From NCBI GenBank assembly GCA_027457005.1, contig DAIDTV010000129.1:1-5209 (forward strand): a stretch of DNA of 5,209 nucleotides. The letters run 5' to 3'. This document shows, one piece after another, positions 1 through 5,209 of the stretch. The first letter of the stretch is position 1. Each line of letters begins with the position of its first letter. The notes under the pieces were generated by a model, which worked only from the letters and a program-made list of their open reading frames with translations, was not told the DNA's origin and ran no database searches. A program made the translations under genes and the position numbers. Origin of the DNA: Chloroflexota bacterium. Lineage in GTDB: Bacteria; Chloroflexota; Limnocylindria; Limnocylindrales; CSP1-4.

Positions 1-1
1 C

Positions 2-442
2 ATCGAGGACGCGCTCTCGACGACCCGGGCGGCCGTGGAGGAGGGCCTGGTCGCCGGCGGCGGCACGGCGCTGCTGCAGGCCATCCCGGCGCTCGACTCC
101 CTCACCCTCGAGGGTGACGAGAAGGTCGGCGTGTCGATCGTCCGCCGTGCTCTCGAGGCCCCAATCCGGCAGATCGCCGAGAACGCCGGGGGCGAGGGGT
201 CGGTGATCGTGGCCGCGGTCCGCATTGCGGCAAAGGGCCACGGCTTCGACGCGCTGCGCGGCGAGTACGGCGACATGTTCGCCAGGGGGATCGTGGACGC
301 CGCCAAGGTGACGCGGTCCGCGCTCCAGAACGCCGCGTCGATCGCGGGCATGGTGCTCACCACCGAGACTCTCGTGACCGACCTGCCCGAGAAGAAGGAA
401 CCTGCCGCGGCCGGCGGTCACGACCACGACATGGACTACTAG
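2..442 (+). CDS. groEL: Chaperonin GroEL (Hsp60), C-terminal 146 residues, 5' end outside window
   Basis: GroEL forms a double-ring ATP-driven folding chamber with the GroES cap in the cytoplasm. Reading from base 2, the fragment begins IEDALSTTRAAVEEG, the family segment around E. coli Asp398; the catalytic Asp of the IED triplet is encoded at bases 8-10. It continues with the AGGGTALL glycine turn and EAPIRQIAENAG. Next comes GIVDAAKVTRSALQNAAS, whose Asp (296-298) matches nucleotide-contacting Asp495. It closes with the TTETLVTDLPEK end of the equatorial domain, so this is the C-terminal equatorial half. The tail after the fold is short, EKKEPAAAGGHDHDMDY, and lacks the Gly-Gly-Met repeats of E. 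coli GroEL; it is mildly His/Asp-rich. An internal GTG at 35 is not the start, because conserved family sequence runs to the window edge. The gene ends in TAG at 440-442. The family call is secure; which paralogue it is (if there are several) cannot be judged. Confidence 0.97.
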   Translation: MEDALSTTRAAVEEGLVAGGGTALLQAIPALDSLTLEGDEKVGVSIVRRALEAPIRQIAENAGGEGSVIVAAVRIAAKGHGFDALRGEYGDMFARGIVDAAKVTRSALQNAASIAGMVLTTETLVTDLPEKKEPAAAGGHDHDMDY

Positions 443-455
443 CCGGCGACACTCG

Positions 456-473
456 CGCGGGCAGCCGCCCGCG
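456..473 (+). terminator. GC hairpin just after groEL, candidate intrinsic terminator
   Basis: A perfect 7-bp inverted repeat, CGCGGGC (456-462) and GCCCGCG (467-473), encloses a four-base loop, AGCC. It starts 13 bases after the groEL stop, where a rho-independent terminator would be expected. No T tract follows, so it would be of the tail-less type often proposed in high-GC genomes, or merely a 3'-end stabilising hairpin. It could also lower read-through into the helicase gene, which starts 41 bases further on and shows no clear promoter of its own. The structure is seen; the function is inferred. Confidence 0.45.
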
Positions 474-484
474 ATCCGGGCGCA

Positions 485-541
485 GGCGAGGCGTCCCGGG
501 CCGGCCCCGGCGAGGTGCCCCGGGCCGGTCCCGGCGAGGCG
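485..541 (+). repeat. 24-bp tandem repeat, about 2.4 copies, spanning the pcrA start codon
   Basis: Copy 1 (485-508) and copy 2 (509-532) differ at 3 of 24 positions. A third partial copy starts at 533 (GGCGAGGCG) before diverging. The unit is eight codons long in the helicase frame and would read GEASRAGP, GEVPRAGP, then GEAR. The helicase GTG start (515-517) is the third codon of copy 2; copies 1 and 3 have GCG there, so only copy 2 offers a start. This looks like slippage or a short duplication in GC-rich, weakly constrained sequence. Confidence 0.8.
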
Positions 542-3199
542 CGGTGGCCCCGTGCCGATGAGCCGCCGTGGCCGGCCGGCGCACCCCCAGTCGACGACGA
601 CGCGCGAGCTTCGACCGGCCCCGATCCCCGCCGCGCCGAGATCGAGGCCCAGATCCTGGCACGCCTCAACCCCGAGCAGGCGCGCGCCGTCTCCACCGCC
701 GAGGGGCCGCTGCTGATCCTTGCCGGCGCCGGCTCCGGCAAGACGCGCGTGCTCGCGCACCGTGTCGCGTACCTCATCGGCGTCCGCGGCGTGAGCCCCT
801 GGCACATCCTCGCGGTGACGTTCACCAACAAGGCCGCCGCCGAGATGCGCGAGCGGATCCTCGGCCTGGTCGGCGAGGCCGGTCGCGACGTCGCGATGGG
901 CACGTTCCATGCCCTGTGCGCGCGGGTGCTGCGGCGCGACGGTGCCTCCATCGGCGTGGACCCGCGCTTCACGATCTACGACCAGGACGACCAGGTCGGG
1001 CTGATGCGGCAGGTCCTGCGCGACCTCGACCTGCCGGGAACCGGCGAGACCCGCCCGCAGGCCGTCCTCGGCACGATCGGGCGCTGGAAGAACGACCTGG
1101 TGGGCGCCGAGGATGCCGAGGAGGCCGCGCACACGTACCACGAGCGGCTCGCCGCGAAGGCGTTCCGGCGCTACCAGGCCCGCCTCCACGACGCGAACGC
1201 GCTCGACTTCGACGACCTGCTGCTGGAGGGCCTCCGCCTCTTCGAGCAGGCCCCGGACGTGCTGGCGCGCTACCAGGAGCGCTGGCGCTACGTCCACGTC
1301 GACGAGTACCAGGACACCAACCGCGCACAGTACCTCTGGATCCGGCACCTGGCGGCACGGCACCGGAACCTGGCCGTGGTGGGGGACGACGACCAGAGCA
1401 TCTACAGCTGGCGCGGCGCGGACCTCCGGAACATCCTGGACTTCGAGCGCGACTATCCCGACGTGACCGTGGTCAAGCTCGAGCAGAATTACCGGTCCAC
1501 GCAGCGGATCCTGGATGCGGCCCACGCGGTCGTCTCGCGCAACGCGGAACGCACCGACAAGCGGCTGTGGACGCAGAACCCGGAGGGCGTGCTGATCGAG
1601 CGCTTCGAGGCGGATTCGGAGGACGAGGAGGCCGACTGGATCGCCCGGCAGGTCGACGCGCTGGTGCACGGTCGCGGGTCGGGCGGGTCGGTCACCGCGT
1701 GGCGCGGCGACGATGGCGACGAGCGCCGGTACGCGCTGCGGGACGTGGCGGTGATGTATCGGACCAACGCGCAGAGCAGGCCGATCGAGGAGGCGTTCCT
1801 CCGGTGGGGACTCCGCTACCAGCTGGTGGGAGGCACGCGCTTCTACCAGCGCCGCGAGGTGAAGGACGCGCTGGCGTACCTGCGCGTGCTGCGCAACGAC
1901 CACGACCAGGTGGCGTTCGAGCGGGTCCTCAACGTGCCGCCGCGCGGGATCGGCGAGAAGACCATCGAGGAAGTGCGCCGCCTCGCGGCGTCGCGCGACG
2001 GGAGCGTGTGGGAGGGGGTCCTCGCCGCCGCGGAGTCGCCGCTGCTGGTCGCCCGGGCGAAGAACGCGCTCTCGGATTTCGGCGGGCTGGTCGGGCGCCT
2101 GCGGGCCCGGGTGGGGATCCTGCCGCTCCCCCAGCTGCTCGACGAGGTGCTGGAGCAGTCGGGCTACCGGGCGATGCTCCACGACGGCACGGCCGAGGGC
2201 GAGGAACGCTGGGCGAACCTGCTCGAGCTGCGCGAGGTGGTCGACCGGTACGCCGACCTGGCGCCCGAGGACGCGCTGGACCGGCTGCTCGAGGAGACCG
2301 CGCTGGTCGCCGACCAGGACTCCTACGTGCGGGACGCGGACGCCGCGACGCTCATCACGCTGCACGCGGCGAAGGGGCTCGAGTTCCCCGTGGTGTTCAT
2401 CGGCGGCATGGAGGAGGGGGTCCTGCCCCACAACCGCTCCCTGGACGACGAACGGCAGATGGCCGAGGAGCGGCGCCTCGCCTACGTCGGGATGACCCGG
2501 GCGATGCACCGCCTGTACCTCACCCACGCGGCCTCGCGGGTCACCTTCGGGCGGGGCGGGTTCTCCGTGCCCAGCCGCTTCCTGCTCGAGATCCCCGCGA
2601 ACCTGCTCCACGGCCCGCGCCTGGTGGCACGGGATGACGAGTGGGAGGACGACCAGCGAACGCCGGAGGAGCGCACGGGCGGGATCCTCGATCTCGACGT
2701 TGTGTTTGGCCGCGACCGCGCCGGTGCACGCCGGACCGTGCAGCGCCCGATCGGGCCGCGCCACCTGCCGCCCGGTGGCGGCTACGCGCCTCCCCCAGGC
2801 TCGCCGCCCGCCGGTACGCCGTTCCGGACCTCCCGGGACCTCGACGCGCGGCGCGAGGCGTACTACCGCGCGTCCGGGGTGCGACCGATGGGCGGGGTCG
2901 GGCGCCCCGGCCTGCCGGGCGGGACCGCGGACTCGAGCCGCGTCGTGCCCGAGGAGGGCCGGCCAGGAGCCGGTCAGTCCGTGCCGCCGCCCGGGCGGGG
3001 CACGGTTCCGCCGAGGCCGCTCGTCCCGGGCGAGCGCCGCTACCGCGACGGAGATCGCGTGCGCCACGGTGCGTTCGGGGAGGGAACGGTGGTCAGCTCG
3101 AAGCTGACGCGCGACGACGAGGAGGTCACCGTGGCGTTCCCCGACCGCGGTATCAAGGTGCTGCTGGCCAGCCTCGCGAACCTCGAGCTGCTCGGGTAG
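515..3199 (+). CDS. pcrA: UvrD/PcrA-family ATP-dependent 3'-5' DNA helicase
   Basis: This is a cytoplasmic SF1A helicase that uses ATP to translocate on single-stranded DNA, acting in excision repair, removal of recombinase filaments and RNA polymerase conflicts. Visible motifs, by residue: Q motif LNPEQ (51-55); Walker A AGAGSGKT (70-77, Lys76); TFTNKAA (102-108); Walker B DEYQDT (263-268); GDDDQSIYSWRG (290-301); EQNYRST (323-329); 2B signatures GGTRFY (439-444) and RGIGEKT (from 477); TLHAAKGLEF (615-624); and RRLAYVGMTRA (653-663, Arg662 finger). A linker of about 145 residues, rich in Pro, Gly and Arg (about 699-842), leads to a Tudor-like module (843-894: DGDRVRHGAFGEGTV ... FPDRGIKVLLASLANLELL), which in PcrA/UvrD binds RNA polymerase. 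At 894 residues it is longer than the usual 720-780, through the linker and about 45 nonconserved N-terminal residues. GTG 515 is the only ATG/GTG/TTG in frame between the groEL stop and Walker A, but it has no properly spaced Shine-Dalgarno. pcrA is preferred to uvrD because of the Tudor end and ligA next door. The family is certain; the exact start is less so. Confidence 0.95.
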   Translation: MPRAGPGEARWPRADEPPWPAGAPPVDDDARASTGPDPRRAEIEAQILARLNPEQARAVSTAEGPLLILAGAGSGKTRVLAHRVAYLIGVRGVSPWHILAVTFTNKAAAEMRERILGLVGEAGRDVAMGTFHALCARVLRRDGASIGVDPRFTIYDQDDQVGLMRQVLRDLDLPGTGETRPQAVLGTIGRWKNDLVGAEDAEEAAHTYHERLAAKAFRRYQARLHDANALDFDDLLLEGLRLFEQAPDVLARYQERWRYVHVDEYQDTNRAQYLWIRHLAARHRNLAVVGDDDQSIYSWRGADLRNILDFERDYPDVTVVKLEQNYRSTQRILDAAHAVVSRNAERTDKRLWTQNPEGVLIERFEADSEDEEADWIARQVDALVHGRGSGGSVTAWRGDDGDERRYALRDVAVMYRTNAQSRPIEEAFLRWGLRYQLVGGTRFYQRREVKDALAYLRVLRNDHDQVAFERVLNVPPRGIGEKTIEEVRRLAASRDGSVWEGVLAAAESPLLVARAKNALSDFGGLVGRLRARVGILPLPQLLDEVLEQSGYRAMLHDGTAEGEERWANLLELREVVDRYADLAPEDALDRLLEETALVADQDSYVRDADAATLITLHAAKGLEFPVVFIGGMEEGVLPHNRSLDDERQMAEERRLAYVGMTRAMHRLYLTHAASRVTFGRGGFSVPSRFLLEIPANLLHGPRLVARDDEWEDDQRTPEERTGGILDLDVVFGRDRAGARRTVQRPIGPRHLPPGGGYAPPPGSPPAGTPFRTSRDLDARREAYYRASGVRPMGGVGRPGLPGGTADSSRVVPEEGRPGAGQSVPPPGRGTVPPRPLVPGERRYRDGDRVRHGAFGEGTVVSSKLTRDDEEVTVAFPDRGIKVLLASLANLELLG
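3041..3196 (+). other. Tudor-like RNA-polymerase-interaction module of PcrA (domain within the CDS)
   Basis: Residues 843-894 of the helicase form a compact C-terminal block. It starts with the GDRVRH...GEGTVVSS pattern, then VTVAFPDRGIKVLLA and LANLELL at the very end. In B. subtilis PcrA and E. coli UvrD the equivalent Tudor-fold module contacts RNA polymerase and links the helicase to transcription-coupled repair and R-loop control. That the module is intact, directly before the stop, argues that the long preceding linker is not an assembly error. Confidence 0.8.
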
Positions 3200-3229
3200 C
3201 CCCTTCCGGGACAACCGGCCTCGGGGTGA

Positions 3230-3254
3230 GCCCGCCCGGGATCAGGCGGCGGGC
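3230..3254 (+). terminator. Candidate tail-less terminator hairpin after pcrA
   Basis: GCCCGCC (3230-3236) and GGCGGGC (3248-3254) form a perfect 7-bp GC stem with an 11-base loop, starting 31 bases after the pcrA stop. A weaker structure precedes it: CCCC/GGGG arms (3200-3203, 3223-3226) flank CCGG arms (3206-3209, 3215-3218). Neither is followed by a T tract. The position suits an end to the helicase transcript, but chance GC pairing is common in such sequence. Confidence 0.35.
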
Positions 3255-3320
3255 CGACCGGACGTCCCACGTTCGTTCGTGCCCGGGTACCGGTCCTCTC
3301 CGCTGGCCGTTCCGCCCGCG

Positions 3321-3340
3321 GTTTATGAATAACTTGCACC
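3321..3340 (+). promoter_or_regulatory. A/T-rich island with a possible -10 box (TAACTT)
   Basis: These 20 bases contain 12 A/T, against a surround in which A/T is roughly a quarter, so the stretch stands out by eye. It includes TAACTT (3330-3335), which fits the TANNNT -10 pattern of high-GC bacteria. A start about 7 bases downstream would fall at the left edge of the inverted repeat at 3339-3358. I see no good -35 hexamer at 16-18 bases upstream. It could be an upstream ligA promoter with a roughly 290-base leader, a small-RNA promoter, or a protein-binding site. Confidence 0.3.
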
Positions 3341-3404
3341 GACAGCACGGTATGTCGGCTCGGGGCCGGAATTCGCCCCCACTGGCCGTCGTCGGGGGCC
3401 CGAG
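3339..3404 (+). ncRNA. Two adjoining inverted repeats, possible structured leader or small RNA
   Basis: The first stem is CCGACA (3339-3344) with TGTCGG (3353-3358), a perfect 6-bp pairing around an 8-base loop. Starting at the very next base, CTCGG (3359-3363) pairs with CCGAG (3400-3404), enclosing GCCCCC (3375-3380) paired with GGGGGC (3394-3399). The two structures abut without a gap and follow the A/T-rich promoter-like island. I do not recognise a known riboswitch or RNA family. In sequence this GC-rich, chance stems of this size are frequent, so the call is speculative. Confidence 0.2.
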
Positions 3405-3487
3405 GGCGGCCGGGTCGAGCGCGACGCGGGCCGGAAGGCGTCGGCGTGGACGCTGCCGATTGCTCGGGGCTGCCATCACCAGACCTA

Positions 3488-3590
3488 GCGTGCCCCGGGT
3501 GCACGAAACTGCAGGATGACCAGGGGGTCGAGCGGCAGGGTGCGCGTGGCGCGTCCCGGGGTGCACGAACTGGAACGTGCCAGTGGGACC
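3488..3590. repeat. Two imperfect direct repeats with a GGGTGCACGAA core upstream of ligA
   Basis: Copy A starts at 3488 (GCGTGCCCCGGGTGCACGAA) and copy B at 3551 (GCGTCCCGGGGTGCACGAA); over these 19-20 bases they differ by one gap and one substitution. Similarity continues more loosely for about 20 further bases, through CTG and CCAG-GGG blocks. The spacing is 62-63 bases, about six helical turns. The core contains the palindrome GTGCAC (3499-3504, 3561-3566). In copy B, ACTGG (3569-3573) and CCAGT (3580-3584) form a small stem. The elements could be a paired regulator site or two members of a dispersed intergenic repeat; they do not look like coding sequence. Confidence 0.55.
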
Positions 3591-3622
3591 TGCCACACGG
3601 CGGCGCGGGCCCCGCCAGGCCG

Positions 3623-3635
3623 TACCATTGCCGCC
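3623..3635 (+). promoter_or_regulatory. Putative leaderless promoter of ligA (-10 TACCAT)
   Basis: TACCAT (3623-3628) matches the TANNNT -10 pattern and ends 7 bases before the ligA ATG at 3636, so transcription would begin at or next to the start codon. This agrees with the absence of a Shine-Dalgarno sequence at normal spacing before the ATG. Leaderless genes with exactly this geometry are common in Actinomycetota and Deinococcus. No clear -35 hexamer is visible near 3599-3606, which weakens the call. Confidence 0.45.
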
Positions 3636-5209
3636 ATGTCCAGCACCGACCCGGCGGCCCGGGCGGCCGAGCTGCGCGCGCAGATCGAGCGCGCGAACCG
3701 GCTGTACTACGAGGAGGACGCGCCCGAGCTGACCGACGCCGAGTACGACGCCCTGATGCGGGAGCTGATCGCGCTCGAGGACGCGCACCCGGAGTTGCGC
3801 ACGCCGGACTCGCCCACCCAGCGCGTCGGTGCGGCCCCGGCCGGGCGCTTCGCCGAGGTCCGCCACGAACGTCCGATGCTCTCACTCTCGAACGCGTTCG
3901 GAGAGGACGAACTCCGGGCGTTCGACGCGCGCGTCCGCCGCGGGCTCGGCCTTCCGGCTGCCCCGGAGCCCGTTCCGGACCTCCGCTACGTCGCCGAGCT
4001 CAAGATCGACGGCCTGGCGGTCAGCCTGCGCTACGAGCGCGGCAGGTTCGCCCGCGGCGCGACCCGGGGCGACGGCACCACCGGGGAGGACGTGAGCCCG
4101 AACCTGCGCACGATCGGGGTGATCCCCGGGCGAGTGCCCGAGCCGCTCGAGATCGAGGTCCGCGGTGAGGTGTACATGCCCAGGGCCGAGTTCGCCCGGA
4201 TCAACGCCGAGCGCGAGGAGGCGGGGCTCCCGCTCTACGCGAATCCGCGGAACAGCGGCGCGGGCTCGCTCCGCCAGCTCGACCCCGCGGTGACCGCAAG
4301 CCGGCGGCTGTCGTTCTGGGCCTACCAGCTGCTGGATGGCTACGGCACGCCGGGCGCGGCGCCCGCGGCCCAGTCGGAGGCCCTGGCGCGGCTCGAGGCG
4401 CTGGGTTTCCCCGTCGAGCCCCATCGGGAGGCCGACCTCGACATCGAGGGGGTGCTCCGCTTCCTCGAACGCTGGCAGGAGGCACGGCACTCCCTCGACT
4501 ACGAGACCGACGGCGTCGTGGTGAAGGTGGACCGTTTCGACCAGCAGGAACGGCTCGGCATGGTCGCGCGCGCGCCCCGCTGGGCGATCGCGTACAAGTT
4601 CCCGCCGGAGCAGGTCGAGACCGTGGTCGAGGACATCGTGCCCTACGTGGGCCGCACGGGAACCCTGACCCCGGTCGCCCACCTGGCACCCGCGAAAGTG
4701 GCTGGTTCCACGGTGTCGCGTGCCACGCTGCACAACCTCGACGAGGTGCGGCGCAAGGACATCCGGATCGGCGACCACGTGATCCTCCAGAAGGCCGGCG
4801 ACGTGATCCCCGAGGTCGTGCGCCCGGTGGTGGAGAAGCGGACGGGCGGGGAGCGCGTCTTCGAGATGCCCGGGACGTGCCCCGTGTGCGGCACGCCCGT
4901 TGTGCGTGACGAGGGCGCGGTTCGCCACTACTGCCCGAACCCGGCCTGTCCCGCGCGGGTGATCCAGGCGTACGCGCACTTCGCCGGGCGCGGCGGCATG
5001 GACATCGAGGGTGCCGGATGGGCGGTGCTGCAGCAGCTGCTCCAGCGCGGCATGGTCCGGAGCCGGGGCGACTTCTACCGCCTGCGTGTGGAGGATCTGG
5101 CGACGCTCGAGCGCTTCGCCCGGAAGAGCGCGCAGAACCTGGCCGACTCCATCGAGCGGTCGCGGCGCCGGCCGCTGTCCCGGATCCTGAACGCGCTCGG
5201 GATCCCGCA
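3636..5209 (+). CDS. ligA: NAD+-dependent DNA ligase LigA, N-terminal 524 codons, 3' end outside window
   Basis: LigA seals nicks in duplex DNA using NAD+, joining Okazaki fragments and finishing excision repair. Domains by residue: Ia, the NMN-binding helices, with LYY (23-25) and TDAEYD (33-38); adenylation domain with SLSNAF (83-88), the AMP-accepting Lys123 in ELKIDG, RGE (Glu178), NPRNSGAGSLRQLDP, DGVVVKV (Asp292, Lys297) and WAIAYKFP (Lys321); OB fold (about 331-400) with VGRTG, SRATLHN and AGDVIPEV; a zinc finger with Cys415, 418, 433 and 438 (C-x2-C-x14-C-x4-C, the short last spacing also found in Thermus-type ligases); and helix-hairpin-helix repeats from about 450, cut off at ALGIPA. 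The remaining HhH and BRCT parts (about 150-190 residues for a usual 670-700) lie beyond the edge. ATG 3636 gives the family's normal N-terminus. An in-frame ATG at 3516 would add 40 unconserved residues and is less likely. All catalytic residues seen are intact. Confidence 0.97.
   Translation, partial: MSSTDPAARAAELRAQIERANRLYYEEDAPELTDAEYDALMRELIALEDAHPELRTPDSPTQRVGAAPAGRFAEVRHERPMLSLSNAFGEDELRAFDARVRRGLGLPAAPEPVPDLRYVAELKIDGLAVSLRYERGRFARGATRGDGTTGEDVSPNLRTIGVIPGRVPEPLEIEVRGEVYMPRAEFARINAEREEAGLPLYANPRNSGAGSLRQLDPAVTASRRLSFWAYQLLDGYGTPGAAPAAQSEALARLEALGFPVEPHREADLDIEGVLRFLERWQEARHSLDYETDGVVVKVDRFDQQERLGMVARAPRWAIAYKFPPEQVETVVEDIVPYVGRTGTLTPVAHLAPAKVAGSTVSRATLHNLDEVRRKDIRIGDHVILQKAGDVIPEVVRPVVEKRTGGERVFEMPGTCPVCGTPVVRDEGAVRHYCPNPACPARVIQAYAHFAGRGGMDIEGAGWAVLQQLLQRGMVRSRGDFYRLRVEDLATLERFARKSAQNLADSIERSRRRPLSRILNALGIP

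Larger units (their letters stand above)
3200..3635. other. 436-base pcrA-ligA intergenic region without a convincing gene
   Basis: Open frames cross this stretch on both strands, but they are extensions of shadow frames, have no recognisable protein family and no good ribosome site, and are expected at this GC content. I see no tRNA or rRNA signature. From left to right it holds GC hairpins after pcrA (3200-3254), an A/T-rich island (3321-3340), adjoining inverted repeats (3339-3404), further GC-rich sequence with a weak stem around 3441-3459, two imperfect direct repeats (3488-3590) and a promoter-like box at 3623-3628. The frame leading into ligA is open from 3489, after a TAG at 3486-3488. 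Confidence 0.7.

Noticed and set aside
568..2637. Long open frame on the + strand overlapping the helicase gene in another frame
   Set aside because: Its product is almost all Arg, Ala, Gly and Pro with no family motif; it is the usual high-GC shadow of the real pcrA frame.
3268..3281. CACG-ttcgtt-CGTG inverted repeat after pcrA
   Set aside because: Only four base pairs with no supporting context; expected by chance.
3324..3332. DnaA-box-like sequence on the - strand (TTATTCATA)
   Set aside because: It differs from the TTATNCACA pattern by one base and from TTATCCACA by two, occurs once, and there is no cluster of boxes or replication-initiation gene nearby.
3334..3356. Promoter reading TTGCAC as -35 and TATGTC as -10
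   Set aside because: The two hexamers are only 11 bases apart, too close for a sigma-70-type promoter.
3040..3885. Antisense open frames across the pcrA-ligA gap, with a repeated FVHPG peptide
   Set aside because: The repeated peptide is explained by the direct repeats at 3488-3590. The rest is low-complexity Arg/Pro/Ala sequence overlapping both flanking genes.
3885..3905. Near-perfect palindrome around CGAACGCGTTCG, resembling half of an actinobacterial LexA box
   Set aside because: It lies inside ligA and encodes the conserved SLSNAFGE segment, and the half-sites lack the four-base spacer of a LexA site.
3882..4979. 365-codon antisense open frame under ligA
   Set aside because: It mirrors the ligA codon pattern, is rich in His, Arg and Gly, has no recognisable domain, and the + strand is clearly coding here.

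Overview
The window is a high-GC bacterial chromosomal segment (low-to-mid 70s % GC by eye) with three recognisable genes, all on the + strand: the 3' end of a GroEL chaperonin gene (2-442), a complete UvrD/PcrA-family superfamily 1 helicase gene (515-3199), and the first 524 codons of an NAD+-dependent DNA ligase gene, ligA (3636 to the window edge). The GroEL sequence (an 'AIPALD' stretch and a short His/Asp tail), the PcrA and the LigA helix-hairpin-helix region remind me of high-GC Chloroflexota (Limnocylindria-like), with Actinomycetota as the main alternative. This rests on memory of family sequences and is tentative.

Layout. GroEL ends at a TAG, followed 13 bases later by a strong GC hairpin (456-473) that may end the groEL transcript. 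A 24-bp tandem repeat (485-541) follows, and the only usable start codon of the helicase gene, GTG 515, lies inside its second copy. The helicase carries all SF1A motifs, a long Pro/Gly/Arg-rich linker and a C-terminal Tudor-like RNA-polymerase-binding module. A 436-base gap without a convincing gene (3200-3635) separates it from ligA. The gap holds possible terminator hairpins, an unusually A/T-rich island with adjoining inverted repeats (3321-3404), and two imperfect copies of a roughly 40-base repeat built on GGGTGCACGAA (3488-3590). A TACCAT box 7 bases before the ligA ATG suggests leaderless transcription.

How the genes fit together. PcrA and LigA are both housekeeping DNA-maintenance enzymes: PcrA unwinds or clears DNA during repair and transcription conflicts, and LigA seals nicks after replication and excision repair. 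Adjacent pcrA and ligA are well known in Firmicutes; here the wide gap and the separate promoter signals suggest independent transcription. The link to groEL is probably positional. I found no evidence of a new multi-gene system; the points worth a second look are the helicase start region and the pcrA-ligA intergenic elements.
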